This document shows positions 45,636 to 55,711 of a stretch of DNA of 64,000 nucleotides, one piece after another. The DNA is from Ostreococcus lucimarinus CCE9901 (lineage: Eukaryota; Chlorophyta; Mamiellophyceae; Mamiellales; Bathycoccaceae): NCBI RefSeq assembly GCF_000092065.1, contig NC_009357.1:186001-250000 (forward strand). The letters are read 5' to 3'. Under the pieces are notes generated by a model. That model searched no databases, was not told where the DNA came from, and saw only the letters and a list, made by a program, of their open reading frames with translations. How positions within the stretch are numbered: position 1 is the first letter of the stretch; the number at the start of each line of letters is the position of its first letter. The position numbers and the translations under genes were made by a program.

Positions 45636-48600
45636 ATGACGCCCGCATCGCGCGATGCGCGCGCGAGCCCGCGCGGTGCGGCGCGCGCGACGCGAGCGCC
45701 GCGAATGCGCGCGCGGCGCGGCGACGTCGCATCGTCCCGAGGACGACGACCGCGCGCGCCGCGCCCGCGCGCGAGCGTCGACGAAGAGCGCTCCGAGCGC
45801 GCGGACAGCGCCGACGGTGCGTCGACGAGCGCGAGGCGGCCGACGATGGAGCTGCAGATGACGCCCGCGAGCGGGGCCCCGTTCGGGGGGTCCAGGGTGG
45901 TGGACTTTGTCGCGGCGTGGGACGCGATATCGCCGCGATTGGCGGCGCGCGAACACGGAGAGGCGGACAAGGAGATGCTGCTGAGCGCGTTGACGCTCGC
46001 CATACCGCGGCTGCAGCAGATCGTGCGAACGGAAGGGAAAGGAAAGAAGCCGGCGCACGAGCGAGCGGTGGACGTGACGCTCACGCTCGTGGACATGGGG
46101 ATGGACGCGGAATGCATCTCCGCGGGATTGCTTCGAGAGGCCGTGGTGCACGGGACGGTGAGTTTGGATGAGATAGAGGACGTGCTCGGGGAGCGGGTGA
46201 TGCGGTTGGCGCACGATGTGGGGCGAGTGCACGATTTACCGAGACGAGTGCACTCGTACGACGAAAACGCGGCGGAACGCTTGCGGTCGTTTTACCTGTC
46301 GTTTCACGACATAAGAGCGATCGTGGTGGAGTTGGCGTGCAGACTTGATACTTTGAGAAACATCGATGAGCTTGAGCCGATCCAGCGGACGACGATTGCG
46401 TTGGAGACGATGCAGATTTACGCCCCCATGGCGCACGCGTTGAACACGGGCGCCCTTTGCGCAGAGTTGGAAGATTTAGCGTTTAAGATTTTGTTTCCGA
46501 CGTCTTACGCCTCGCTGGAGAGGTGGCTGACGGCAAAAAGTCCAGGGGACTCGGCCATCTTGGATAAGATGACAAAGATGCTCACGGATACGATGAACGC
46601 CGACACGACGATGAACGCGTTGATCGGCCGCGGAGGGGTCAAGGTTTTGGCGAGAAGGAAATCTCGTTACTCCACCATGAAGAAGATCATTCGCGATGGG
46701 CGAAAGCGTGAAGAGGTGCACGATTTGCTCGGACTACGCCTCGTTTTGACCCCGCAACCTGGGAGTGGGGCGGAATTGCCCGGCATGGGTCAGGTGTATT
46801 CGGGTGAGGTTACGTACGAGCACATGGAGGCGAGAGCGTTAAAAGCGGCGAACGCGGCGTGCTATCGCGCACAGCAAATAGTGCACGGTTTATTTCCAGC
46901 CGTAAGCGGACGAACCAAGGACTACATCAGTGATCCCAAGGCGAACGGATACTCGTCCTTGCACAGCACTCTCAAGGTCGCGTTTGGCGACGACGGCAAA
47001 CCTTTGGCGTCGAGCGAAGCGTACAAACGCGGCGTGAATGTCGAGATGCAGATCCGAACGGCAGCCATGCATCTCGCCGCTGAAGCGGGCACTGCGTCGC
47101 ACAATTCGTATAAGGGTGGCTTGAAGGAAGACACGGGTATGGCGGGCTCGCTCGCGGACTTGGCCTCGGCAGCGAATCGCGCCGCGGAGGAAAAGTTTGG
47201 CGCTTTCACGCACGCCGATTTGCGCGAACGCGACGAACTCCACGACAGATTGTTCGAAGCATTCGATCTTGATGGTGATGGTCGCGTCACGATGAGTGAG
47301 CTGCGTACGGTACTGGAGAAAATATGGGACACGGAGATGAACGATTTGCGCGAGGAAGCTCACGCGTTGATGGAGCTCCTCGACGTTAACCAGGATGGTA
47401 CTATCGACGCTGATGAATTTGCAAAGTTCCGCGCGTCGCTCACCGCGATTAGTGCGCTACCTAAAGCGGATGCGGCGACCTTGGCGGCGATTGAAGCCGT
47501 TGCGATTGACGTTGAGATCGCCGAAGACGCGCCGGCGGCGCAAGTCGAGGACAAAGCTTTGGTGATTGACGTCAACCCCACGGAGGTGCCCACGGGTGAA
47601 AATATCGAAGAGAAGGCCGAATTGATAGCCACCGTGCGCGCGAAGGTACGAGCCGCGGTATCTGAGAGCTACGAGTACACCGGTAAAGTAGATTTAGCCG
47701 GGCGCAAGGCAACTGCGGCGATGCGCGATTCCGAGTCGGGTCCGGTGGAATGGCAACTGGTGTGGGATTTGATGCGAACTGGTCGAGCCGAGACAGCGCG
47801 TCAACTGTTTTACCAGCGTACTACGCGAGCGCCGAGTCAGATTCTTGTATGGGAGCAGTGGGCACGTTTTGAGCTTCTTCAAGGAGACCCCGAACGCGCG
47901 CGAAGCCTCTACCGCGCTGCATTGTTGCACTGCGAAGATCAGCCCATGGTGCGGGCCGAAATTTTGCGAAAATGGGCCATGATGGAGATAGTATCCACCG
48001 ATGCGCTGCACCAAACGTCTCATTCTGATTTGTTTTCTCGCACGATTGCGGTGCTGGCAGAGGCTCAGAGCAAAGGGCGCATCACTGCCGAGGAGTCTGG
48101 CTCAGCGCAAGCGAAGACGTACCAAGTTTGGGCGCAGGGGCTCGCTCGTGCGGGGAACATCGACGAAGCGAGAAAACTTTTGGATAAGGCTATCGATCTG
48201 GACGAAAACAATGCAGCCGTTGCGCACGCTCAAGGGCAAATCGAGGAAACGCTCGATAACTTCCCGGCAGCCATCGCCGCGTATCGTCGGGGTCTCGAAG
48301 CGAACCCGAACGACGCCTACTTGCTTCAGTCGTGGGGTCGAATCGAGGCGAAGATGGGTCGTTTGGACAACGCTCGAAAGCTGTTTAGACACGGCGTCGA
48401 AACAAACGAGGAAAATTACCACATTCCCCAGGCTTGGGCGGTGAGTGAGGCGGAGCATCCAGAAGGCGACGCGGCGACGGCGCGTGAAATGTTTCAACGC
48501 GCGAGCTCACTCGCGTACTGGTCCGTCCAAACCTGGGCTGCTTGGGCGCGCTTTGAACTGGACGCGGAAGATAACGAGCAAAGGCTTGAAACTGCGCGCA

Positions 48601-49175
48601 CGCTGTATGAACGCGGTCTCGATGCCGAACCCGGGAACTTGGTGTGTCTCGTCGGCCTCGCAAAGTGCGAGAGTCGACTCGGTCGCTTTGGCGCCGCCCG
48701 CGAAACGCTTCGCCGAGCGAACGCCATCCATCCCGATTCCTCAGCTCTGTGCTTCGCCCAAGCCAGACTCGAAGAAGCCGCGGGCGCGCCCGCGAAAGCC
48801 GCCCACCTCTACCAAAAAGCTCGCCAACTCCAAAAAGAAAGCCGCAAGAAAAAGTCGCGCGTCTCGACGCGCGGTCGCGGTTCCCGCTCCACCTGGGACC
48901 CCGTCGAAGCGTTCGAACGCCAAGAAATCGCATCGGCATCCATCATCTACGCCACCACCGACGACAACCACTTCGCCCACATGGACGAACAAGACGCCAA
49001 CGGCTTTTCCGAGGACGAAAAGCGTCGCTCGAGCGACGATTTGGGCAGTTACGAGCCCCCTCGCTCGTACGAGCGTCGCCGCGTTCGCAAGACGCGCCGC
49101 GCGCCCTCGACGCGCGTCGCCCCGCGCGCCGCCGACGACGACGACGTCCTCGGCAGTAGCCTCGACTCCCTTTAA
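45636..49175 (+). CDS. CRSH: Calcium-domain RelA/SpoT homologue (CRSH) fused to a HAT/TPR array
   Basis: 1179 residues in a single uninterrupted frame. The Arg/Ala-rich N-terminus fits a plastid transit peptide. A SpoT-like HD fold is at about 115-230, but the HD hydrolase motif reads LLREAVVHG, so ppGpp hydrolysis is probably lost. The synthetase domain (about 338-475) has RRKSRYSTMKKI, VHDLLGLRLVL, KANGYSSLHSTL and VEMQIRT, with the catalytic residues present. Two intact EF-hands follow (DLDGDGRVTMSE at about 543, DVNQDGTIDADE at about 583), as in plant CRSH. From about 698 to 1065 come half-a-TPR repeats (WEQWARFELLQGDPERARSLY, SWGRIEAKMGRLDNARKLF, WAAWARFELD) of the kind found in plastid RNA-binding HCF107/MBB1. 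Plant CRSH ends after the EF-hands, so the HAT part is an extension. Confidence 0.9.
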   Translation: MTPASRDARASPRGAARATRAPRMRARRGDVASSRGRRPRAPRPRASVDEERSERADSADGASTSARRPTMELQMTPASGAPFGGSRVVDFVAAWDAISPRLAAREHGEADKEMLLSALTLAIPRLQQIVRTEGKGKKPAHERAVDVTLTLVDMGMDAECISAGLLREAVVHGTVSLDEIEDVLGERVMRLAHDVGRVHDLPRRVHSYDENAAERLRSFYLSFHDIRAIVVELACRLDTLRNIDELEPIQRTTIALETMQIYAPMAHALNTGALCAELEDLAFKILFPTSYASLERWLTAKSPGDSAILDKMTKMLTDTMNADTTMNALIGRGGVKVLARRKSRYSTMKKIIRDGRKREEVHDLLGLRLVLTPQPGSGAELPGMGQVYSGEVTYEHMEARALKAANAACYRAQQIVHGLFPAVSGRTKDYISDPKANGYSSLHSTLKVAFGDDGKPLASSEAYKRGVNVEMQIRTAAMHLAAEAGTASHNSYKGGLKEDTGMAGSLADLASAANRAAEEKFGAFTHADLRERDELHDRLFEAFDLDGDGRVTMSELRTVLEKIWDTEMNDLREEAHALMELLDVNQDGTIDADEFAKFRASLTAISALPKADAATLAAIEAVAIDVEIAEDAPAAQVEDKALVIDVNPTEVPTGENIEEKAELIATVRAKVRAAVSESYEYTGKVDLAGRKATAAMRDSESGPVEWQLVWDLMRTGRAETARQLFYQRTTRAPSQILVWEQWARFELLQGDPERARSLYRAALLHCEDQPMVRAEILRKWAMMEIVSTDALHQTSHSDLFSRTIAVLAEAQSKGRITAEESGSAQAKTYQVWAQGLARAGNIDEARKLLDKAIDLDENNAAVAHAQGQIEETLDNFPAAIAAYRRGLEANPNDAYLLQSWGRIEAKMGRLDNARKLFRHGVETNEENYHIPQAWAVSEAEHPEGDAATAREMFQRASSLAYWSVQTWAAWARFELDAEDNEQRLETARTLYERGLDAEPGNLVCLVGLAKCESRLGRFGAARETLRRANAIHPDSSALCFAQARLEEAAGAPAKAAHLYQKARQLQKESRKKKSRVSTRGRGSRSTWDPVEAFERQEIASASIIYATTDDNHFAHMDEQDANGFSEDEKRRSSDDLGSYEPPRSYERRRVRKTRRAPSTRVAPRAADDDDVLGSSLDSL

Positions 49176-49844
49176 CGGCGCGCGCACCTTTTCTCGCCCG
49201 CCATCCGTCCTTCGCGCGACCTCGGACCCGCGCCTCGCCTCGCGGCGCGTCGACGAAGAAACGACGAATGGCGTCGCGCGCGGCGTCCACGCGCGCCGAC
49301 GCGCGACCGCCCGCCCGACCCCGGGATCGCCGCGAAATCCTCGCGCGCGCGCGCGCGCGCGTCGCTCGAATCACGACTCGTCGAGTCCCTCTTTTTTTCC
49401 CAGCCCGTCGATACTGTTTGCGCGGCCGACGCCCGGCCGCGACGGCCCCCCGCGACGTCCCGCGGCGGTTTCGGGCGCGCTGGCGTGTGTAAAACGACCG
49501 ATCGTGACTCAAGCGCCGTTTACGTATTGCGCGCGCATTTCGCCAATGTATCGCGAACGCGACGCGCGCGTCGTCTCCGGGCGGTCGGTCGCCCGCCCCG
49601 CGCGACGCGCGCGAGCCGCGACGTCGACGCGCGCGCGGCAGTCGCCCGCGCGCGCGACCGCGCGAGCGCGCGCGAACGCGCGAACCGCGCGCGCGCGACC
49701 GACGGGCGAGGGAATCGACGCGCGCGCGACGATCTCGGCGACGGATCGAAGACGCGATCGATCGATCGAAGATATTTCCGCGGGCAGCGCTGGCGGAAAC
49801 GGCGCGCGCGACGCGCGCGAGGGCGAGGACGCGCGCGAGACGGG
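49176..49844. other. Spacer downstream of CRSH
   Basis: About 670 bases with no supportable gene. It is CG-rich with Arg-rich open frames on both strands. A polypyrimidine patch (ccctctttttttcccag, about 49386-49402) resembles an acceptor, so the gene at 49845 may have an upstream exon, but no donor-exon pair could be matched with confidence. Confidence 0.4.
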
Positions 49845-50684
49845 ATGCCGTCGATGACGCGGAGTCGAACGGACTCGCCGAACGCGATCGCGGCGATCGC
49901 GGTGGACGTCGCGGTGCGAGCGCTGGGAGGGAGGCGGGCGACGGAGGCGGGGACGGCGAGCGACGAGGCGAGCGAGGTGGTCGACGCGTTGTTGCCCAGG
50001 GTGACGCGGTTGAGCGTGCGAAAGCGATTGTCGGGGCGGGGGGGGAAGAGTGATAGAGAGGGACGGGTGGGGGCAGACGAGATGGGGTTCGACGCGATGG
50101 ATGCGGATACGTTGTTCGGGGAAAGATCCACGGAGGGGTCGCTTCGCGGAGGCACGGCGATGTTTCACGAACGAAAAAACTCGTTCGATGGGGAAATTAA
50201 ATTTGAATCGGCGTTGCCGACGGCGTCGGACGATGCGGTGATTCCGACCGAGGAGGGTGGGCGGCGACCGCCGACGCCGGGTAAGACTCGCCCTTGGTTG
50301 AAGGAATCGCGAGCGACTCCGATGCAAGTCGACGACGAGCGAGCGAAGACTTGCGGCGACGCCGTGCCCAGTATTTTGGCTTCGCCGAAGAGAAACGGAT
50401 CCATGCTGATCCTGAATGCGGAAGATCACGATACAAAGATGCGCTGCGTGGGAACGCCGACGTTGGTGCCGCGCGCGCGTCGCGCCGAAGTCAATTCCCC
50501 GACGTTGGTTGGGGTCGAATCGCCGTCGGCGGGTACGCCCTCCGAACAATCCATCGAGACGTCTGACCACAAGCCGTTCAGTCGTAGCGCATCCACGCTG
50601 TCGACGGTATCTCTCGCCTCGGCGTTCAGCCCGGTCTCTCGACCGATGTCGAGGAATGCATCCCAAGAAGACCTCAGTAAATGA
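49845..50684 (+). CDS. Unrecognised Ser/Thr-Pro-rich protein
   Basis: 279 residues beginning MPSMTRSRTDSPNAIAAIAV. A short N-terminal helical segment (AAIAVDVAVRALGG) precedes low-complexity sequence rich in Ser, Thr, Pro and charged residues, including many SP/TP motifs (PPTPGKTRPW, NSPTLVG, SFSPVSRPMS-like), which suggests a proline-directed phosphorylation target. The segment ALLPRVTRLSVRKRLSGRGG is basic. No domain is recognised. Coding character is fair: the frame is long, uses normal codons and ends just before an AT-rich 3' region. ATG 49845 is the first in frame after the low-complexity leader. Confidence 0.55.
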   Translation: MPSMTRSRTDSPNAIAAIAVDVAVRALGGRRATEAGTASDEASEVVDALLPRVTRLSVRKRLSGRGGKSDREGRVGADEMGFDAMDADTLFGERSTEGSLRGGTAMFHERKNSFDGEIKFESALPTASDDAVIPTEEGGRRPPTPGKTRPWLKESRATPMQVDDERAKTCGDAVPSILASPKRNGSMLILNAEDHDTKMRCVGTPTLVPRARRAEVNSPTLVGVESPSAGTPSEQSIETSDHKPFSRSASTLSTVSLASAFSPVSRPMSRNASQEDLSK

Positions 50685-50843
50685 GGAATGAAACGTCCCA
50701 TCGTCGCGACACCACGCCCGTTGTATTCACCGATTCCTCGACCACTATTTATGTGGTTCTAGTCGCGTTCTATGTTGTGGATATTGTATTCTCAATCAAT
50801 GTTTATTCCGTCTAGGTGCAATCTATTCCTCCCGTACAAAAGC

Positions 50844-52760
50844 CTACAAAAGTAAAACCTTGGAGGCGGGAGAGGCGCGCAAACCGGAGAACCGGACATG
50901 CCCGCGACGCGCTTGCTGTTGCGGGACGCCACGCACCGCGCGCGCCTTGACACGAACACCACGCTCCCGAACACCCGTCATAGTCGCAGAGATAGTCGCG
51001 GCTGTCCCATCCTTCTTCACATCAAACTTATCCGCCGCGACGTGCACGTTCTTCACCGCCCGGCCAGAAATATCCCCGACGCTCTTCTCCCACTCAGGAT
51101 CCCAGCACACGGCTTCCGGAGTGGAACACGCGATAGATTTGCCAAATGGGCACGTCGCATACGCGCAGTCACCATTCTCAAATCCAGTCACAAAGTGCTC
51201 CTCGAAAATGGAGCGGAGCAAGTAATACTCCTTCGTCGTCGGCGGATGCAGCGGGAAGCGTTGGGCGCGTCTCGCAAAGTCTTCATCCGACACTTCGAGC
51301 TCGGCATGCGCCGCCAAACCGTCGACCCAGTCGTAGCCGACGCCGTCGCTAAATTGTTCTTTTTGTCGCCAAAGCACTTCTTGCGGCAAGTAGGAATCTC
51401 CAGGGGTGTCGAACGCCTTGCGAAGGATGTACTTTTCCAAGTACGGACGCCCATCCGCATCCTTCTTGTTGACATCAATCATCTTGTCCTCCGGTCGCAT
51501 GTTCATCGCGAGATCGATGACTTGCTGAGACAAGAGCGGAGTGCGCACCTCAATGCCCCAACTCATAGTTGATTTGTTCGCGCGCAAAACGTCCCATTGG
51601 TGCAATCGCATGGTCTTCCGACGGCACTCGGCGTGGAATTCAGCCGGGTTCGGCGCCTTGTGAAAATACAAGTATCCGCCGAAGAGCTCATCCGCGCCCT
51701 CGCCCGACAGCACCATCTTGAATCCCAGTGACTTGATATGACGGCTCAAAAGATACATTGGCACCGACGCCCGAACTTGTTCGAACGTTTCCAGATGCCA
51801 AATGACATCCGGAAGCGCGTCCAAGGCTTCCTCAGGCGTGAAATGCACCTCGTGGTGAATCGTTCCGAGTTGCTCGGCAACCTTGCGAGCGGCGACTAAA
51901 TCTGGTGCCCCCTTGATACCGATGGAAAACGAGTGCACGGGTTCGTCCGCACCGTACGTGTTCTTCGCTAACTTACGCTGACGCACAGCGATGGAAGTGA
52001 TCAACGAAGAGTCGAGGCCTCCAGAGAGGAGCACGGCGTACGGGACGTCCGCCATCAAACGCTTGGTGACGGCGTCGACGACGCACTCACGGAGCTCCTC
52101 CAAGTTTGCCTCCTTGGTCGGCACGTAATTTTCATCCGTAATCCACTGCGGGTTGTACCAGCGCTCGATCGTCGCCGGCGCGTCCCCCTTCTTGACGTAC
52201 ACGTGACCAGGGGGGAAGATTTCATAATTCGCCACCCCCGGGTCGTCGTGAAGTGTCTTCATCTCGCTGCTAAACCACACGCTCCCATCCTTCCCGTTCG
52301 CCATATACATCGGAATCTTACCCATGTGATCTCTCGCCGCCACGATCACATCGTTCTCGCGATCCTCAATCACGAACGCGAACATTCCGTCGAGCTCGCT
52401 CACAAAGCTCGGCCCGTGCTGCTCGTACAGGTGCCCGATGACTTGACAATCGCTCTTATTCTCGCTCACGATTCCATACTTTTCCCTCAATTCCGCGTGA
52501 TTATAAATCTCCCCGTTCGCGATGAACGCCGTCCTCTTCGTCGCGTCCGTGAACAGCGGTTGATCGCCGCTCTTTCCCGGCGCCACGATGCTCAGGCGCT
52601 TGTGCACCATGAAGGTTTGTCGTCCCGCGTCGTCCAATCGCACCTCCATCCCGTACGAATCCGGTCCTCGGTGTCGCAGCCGCTTCGCGAGCTGATACAC
52701 GCGCTGCCGATTCTTGCGCGCGTCGCCCGTGAGGCGCAGGACGCTGAAGATCCCGCACAT
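50844..52760 (-). CDS. ASN: Glutamine-hydrolysing asparagine synthetase
   Basis: 638 residues starting MCGIFSVL, so Cys2 is available as the N-terminal nucleophile of the glutaminase domain. RLRHRGPDSYGME, LAIVAPG-type (LSIVAPGKSGDQPL) and FIANGEIYNH are the class II amidotransferase motifs. The synthetase domain has VLLSGGLDSSLI (pyrophosphate loop), VLSGEGADELFGGY and EVRTPLLSQQVIDLAM. It makes asparagine from aspartate, glutamine and ATP in the cytosol. The C-terminus is about 60 residues longer than typical plant enzymes and is basic (VRGVPQQQARRGHVRFSG). The five residues before Cys2 in a longer frame would be removed; ATG 52760 is the functional start. Confidence 0.97.
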   Translation of the reverse strand: MCGIFSVLRLTGDARKNRQRVYQLAKRLRHRGPDSYGMEVRLDDAGRQTFMVHKRLSIVAPGKSGDQPLFTDATKRTAFIANGEIYNHAELREKYGIVSENKSDCQVIGHLYEQHGPSFVSELDGMFAFVIEDRENDVIVAARDHMGKIPMYMANGKDGSVWFSSEMKTLHDDPGVANYEIFPPGHVYVKKGDAPATIERWYNPQWITDENYVPTKEANLEELRECVVDAVTKRLMADVPYAVLLSGGLDSSLITSIAVRQRKLAKNTYGADEPVHSFSIGIKGAPDLVAARKVAEQLGTIHHEVHFTPEEALDALPDVIWHLETFEQVRASVPMYLLSRHIKSLGFKMVLSGEGADELFGGYLYFHKAPNPAEFHAECRRKTMRLHQWDVLRANKSTMSWGIEVRTPLLSQQVIDLAMNMRPEDKMIDVNKKDADGRPYLEKYILRKAFDTPGDSYLPQEVLWRQKEQFSDGVGYDWVDGLAAHAELEVSDEDFARRAQRFPLHPPTTKEYYLLRSIFEEHFVTGFENGDCAYATCPFGKSIACSTPEAVCWDPEWEKSVGDISGRAVKNVHVAADKFDVKKDGTAATISATMTGVRERGVRVKARAVRGVPQQQARRGHVRFSGLRASPASKVLLL

Positions 52761-53122
52761 GATCGTCCGCGCGCGTTCGACGCGCGGCAAAGCCCTGAAC
52801 GCTGGAACCCTCGAGTCGGGCGCGCGCGCCGGCGGACGCGCGCGCGACGCCGCGAGGCCGCGAGGCGAGGCGCGCGACGGGTGCGCGCGCGGTCGAACGA
52901 CGCGAGCGCGGCGGACGCGGCGCGCGGTGGACGCGACGCGACGGCGTGTGCGCGCGAGACGACGCGAGCGCGCGCATTATCCGACCGAGCCGCCGCCGAT
53001 CGATGGGCGACCGACCGCCGTGTGGGCAAACAGTGACGTGTGGGGGGGATTCGGGATGGATCGCGCGCGAGCGAGACGCGGCGAGGCGACGCGACGACGG
53101 CGCGCGCGAGAAAAGTGCGTCG
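52761..53122. other. Upstream region of asparagine synthetase
   Basis: 362 bases between the asparagine synthetase start and the 3' end of the MECR gene, both on the minus strand. CG-rich, no gene. A short AT-richer palindrome, cgttaacaacg, sits at 53121 at the MECR stop codon. Confidence 0.4.
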
Positions 53123-54241
53123 TTAACAACGAACGAGAATTTTTAAACGGCCGATCGAGGCCGAGGGGTCGAGGTCGGCGGCGGCGTCGAGGCGAAGGGC
53201 CTCGGGAAGACCGCGCAGGGGGACGTCGCGGAGACGGGACGAGGGCGTGCGGAGCGCGCCGTCGTGAATCTCTCGCGAGATTTGGGCGAGCATGTCGCGG
53301 CGACCGGCGCCTTGAGTGGTGTTTTCGTCGTGCTCGAGCCAGCGGGTGAGCCAGAAGCCTTTGAGGGTGATGTCTTTGAAGATGAAGGCGCCGGTGGGAA
53401 CGACGAGCGGTTGCTTGGACATGCCGCCGTAGGTAACCATGACGGACGATGCGTTCGGCTGAAGCAGTCTAAGCATGGTTTGCGCGCTATATCCACTCAC
53501 GGCGTTAAACCCAAACCGCGCCCTCGTCGCGAGTTCGCGCGTTTTCGCGTCGAGTCGGAGGAATTTACCCTCGACGTCTGGTATCACGACGTCGGCGCCG
53601 TCGGCGCGCAACGATTCAAAAACCTCCTCCGTCGCCGTCTCGCTCGATCTCGGCCGACACATAGCTATCGTTCTAATACCCCTCGCGCGTGCGAGCTGCA
53701 ATAACGCCCGTCCAACCCCCGAAGTCGCGGCGTTCACGACGATCGTATCCCCCTCTCGCGCGTCGTTATCGACCAACAGCCGCAGCGCCGTGCACGGATT
53801 CACCGTCATCATCGCCGCCTCGTGCACGGGCACGTCCCGATCGATCACATCAAACGCGTTCGCGTTCGCCACCACCTCTCGTCGCCACGTTCCCAGCGCG
53901 TACGATCGATTCGGCACCACTCTGTCGCCCGTTCGCGCGCCCCTCGCCAGCGCCCTCGTCCCGCACGCCGTCACCTCCCCCACCATCTCGTTCCCTCCGC
54001 ACGCCGGCAGCTCGCGCGCGACCGGGTACTTACCCTCGATCATGTTCACGTCCGACGGGTTCACCGGCGCGGCGAGGACGCGCACGCGCACGTCGTCCTC
54101 GCCCAGTTCGTCCGGCAACGGTATCGACGCCACGCGCAGGACCTCCCCCGGCGCGCCGCGCTCGGCGTACACGCACGCCTCCGTGTGCGCGCGTCGACGC
54201 GCGATGACGTCGCGGATCGCGCGCGGCGCGCGTCGGCGCAT
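53123..54241 (-). CDS. MECR: Mitochondrial trans-2-enoyl-ACP/CoA reductase (MECR/ETR1)
   Basis: 372 residues. The basic N-terminus (MRRRAPRAIRDVIARRR) fits a mitochondrial presequence. MDR-family landmarks specific to MECR are VNPSDVNMIEGKYPV with the catalytic Tyr, ELPACGGNEMVGEV, GTWRREVV, TVNPCTALRLL, NAATSGVGRALLQLA (NADPH loop) and MVTYGGMSKQPLVVPTGAFIFKD-type sequence followed by LKGFWLTRWLEHD. No zinc ligands are present. The enzyme performs the last reduction of mitochondrial type II fatty-acid synthesis, needed for octanoate/lipoate supply. Divergent from ZNHIT2; start codons are 83 bases apart. Confidence 0.92.
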   Translation of the reverse strand: MRRRAPRAIRDVIARRRAHTEACVYAERGAPGEVLRVASIPLPDELGEDDVRVRVLAAPVNPSDVNMIEGKYPVARELPACGGNEMVGEVTACGTRALARGARTGDRVVPNRSYALGTWRREVVANANAFDVIDRDVPVHEAAMMTVNPCTALRLLVDNDAREGDTIVVNAATSGVGRALLQLARARGIRTIAMCRPRSSETATEEVFESLRADGADVVIPDVEGKFLRLDAKTRELATRARFGFNAVSGYSAQTMLRLLQPNASSVMVTYGGMSKQPLVVPTGAFIFKDITLKGFWLTRWLEHDENTTQGAGRRDMLAQISREIHDGALRTPSSRLRDVPLRGLPEALRLDAAADLDPSASIGRLKILVRC

Positions 54242-54324
54242 CGCGCGTCGAGCGCGACGCGATGCGGCGTCAGAGCGCGACGCCGCGAATCGATCCGCGC
54301 GCGCGTCGATGCGAGTCGACGCGA

Positions 54325-55524
54325 ATGGACGGTGAGAGCGCCGCGACGACGTGCGGGGCGTGCGAGAAAGCGCGCGCGAGGTACGCGTGTCCGAAGTGCG
54401 GCGCGAGGCTGTGCGCGCTGGCGTGCTACGAGCGACACAACGATGGGAAGTGTCAAAGTCGATTTCACGAGGACGCGCTCGCGAGCGCGATGCGAGGGAT
54501 GACGGCGACGGCGGAGACGAAGCGGGAGATGATGGAGACTTTGCGGCGACGCGCGGTGGCGGACGGGACGCTGGATCTCGGGATCGAGGAGGAGGAGGAG
54601 GAGGAGGAGGGCGACGACGACGACGACGGCGGCGAGCGGTGCGTGCTGAGCGAGGCGAGCTTGGAGGTACTGCGCGCGGGGGGAGAGTTGGATTTAGAAG
54701 CGTTGAATGAGGAAGAACGGGCGAGTTTTGAGCGGGCGGTCGCGAGCGGGGAGCTCGTGGAGGCGTGGGTGCCGTGGTGGGAATCGCCCGAGGCTGGACG
54801 AACGCGCGCGAGCGCGAGGGGCGAGCGCGCGGTGGCGGAGCTCGATCTGTGTGAACCGACGACGAGCGAGGGCGCGAACGACAAAGATAAAGGCATACCA
54901 CCGCTCGCGAGCGCGGATGAAGCTTTGGATCCGTTTGAGAGGTTGAGCGGGGGTAAAGAAGCCCCCGAAGCGCTTCGCTGGCACTGCGTCAACGCGCTCT
55001 CGGCGTACGTCCTCGTCAAGCGATCTTTCAACGGAGATTGGAGCGATGAAGAGGAAATCGCGTGCGACGCGATGTTAGAACTATCCGCTGTGCTCAGCGC
55101 CGAGCGCGGTGCGATCGCGGAGGCCCAGTGCGCGCGAGACGCCGCGCTCGACGTCGTCCGCCGCGCGCCGCGCGCGCTCCCCTCCCCCCCCTCCCCTCGC
55201 GCTCTCCAGCGCGCGCTCACCGCCGACCTCCGCGCCCTGTTCGCCGCCCCAACCATCCCCATTCGAGCCCTGCTCGACCTCTCTCGCGCTCTCGACGTCG
55301 CCGCGCGCGCGTCGGCGTCCGACCGCGCGCGACGCCGCCGCGCCGCGCTCAAGTCCCGCTACCTCTGCGCCTACCTCTGCGCCGACGCCCTCGGCGTCGT
55401 CACCGCCGACGTCGCGCGCGCCGTGAAAGAAATCATCGACGACGACCTCGACGTCGACCCCGACGTCGACCTCGACGTCGTCCGCGTCCGCGACGGCGTC
55501 GCGTCGCCCCGCGCGCGCGGGTAG
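54325..55524 (+). CDS. ZNHIT2: Zinc-finger HIT protein, ZNHIT2-like
   Basis: 399 residues. The zf-HIT domain is at the N-terminus: CGACEKARARYACPKCG, LCALACYERHNDGKC and the terminal His/Cys (CQSRFHEDAL). An acidic run (eight Glu then Asp) follows, then ALNEEERASFERAVASGEL and VPWWESP, a Trp-Trp motif typical of ZNHIT2. ALRWHCVNALSAYVLVKRSF begins the C-terminal helical domain. ZNHIT2 works with the R2TP/RuvBL chaperone in U5 snRNP assembly in animals. The C-terminus is dominated by Asp-Val repeats (DDDLDVDPDVDLDVV) from a cgacgtcga repeat. The ATG at 54325 is taken because the zinc finger follows eight residues later. Confidence 0.88.
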   Translation: MDGESAATTCGACEKARARYACPKCGARLCALACYERHNDGKCQSRFHEDALASAMRGMTATAETKREMMETLRRRAVADGTLDLGIEEEEEEEEGDDDDDGGERCVLSEASLEVLRAGGELDLEALNEEERASFERAVASGELVEAWVPWWESPEAGRTRASARGERAVAELDLCEPTTSEGANDKDKGIPPLASADEALDPFERLSGGKEAPEALRWHCVNALSAYVLVKRSFNGDWSDEEEIACDAMLELSAVLSAERGAIAEAQCARDAALDVVRRAPRALPSPPSPRALQRALTADLRALFAAPTIPIRALLDLSRALDVAARASASDRARRRRAALKSRYLCAYLCADALGVVTADVARAVKEIIDDDLDVDPDVDLDVVRVRDGVASPRARG

Positions 55525-55711
55525 CGCTCCACGCACCACGTGGCGCATTTTAACGATCGCGCCTATATACATACATACACGCGCACTGTTTGCCCATACG
55601 TGCCAGCTGGCACCGGCGAAAATAGCCGCGGGGGATCGACGCGATCGAACGGATCGAACGCGTCAGAGCGTGTCGCGCGAGCGCCCGTCGATCGAACCGT
55701 CGACGCGCGTC

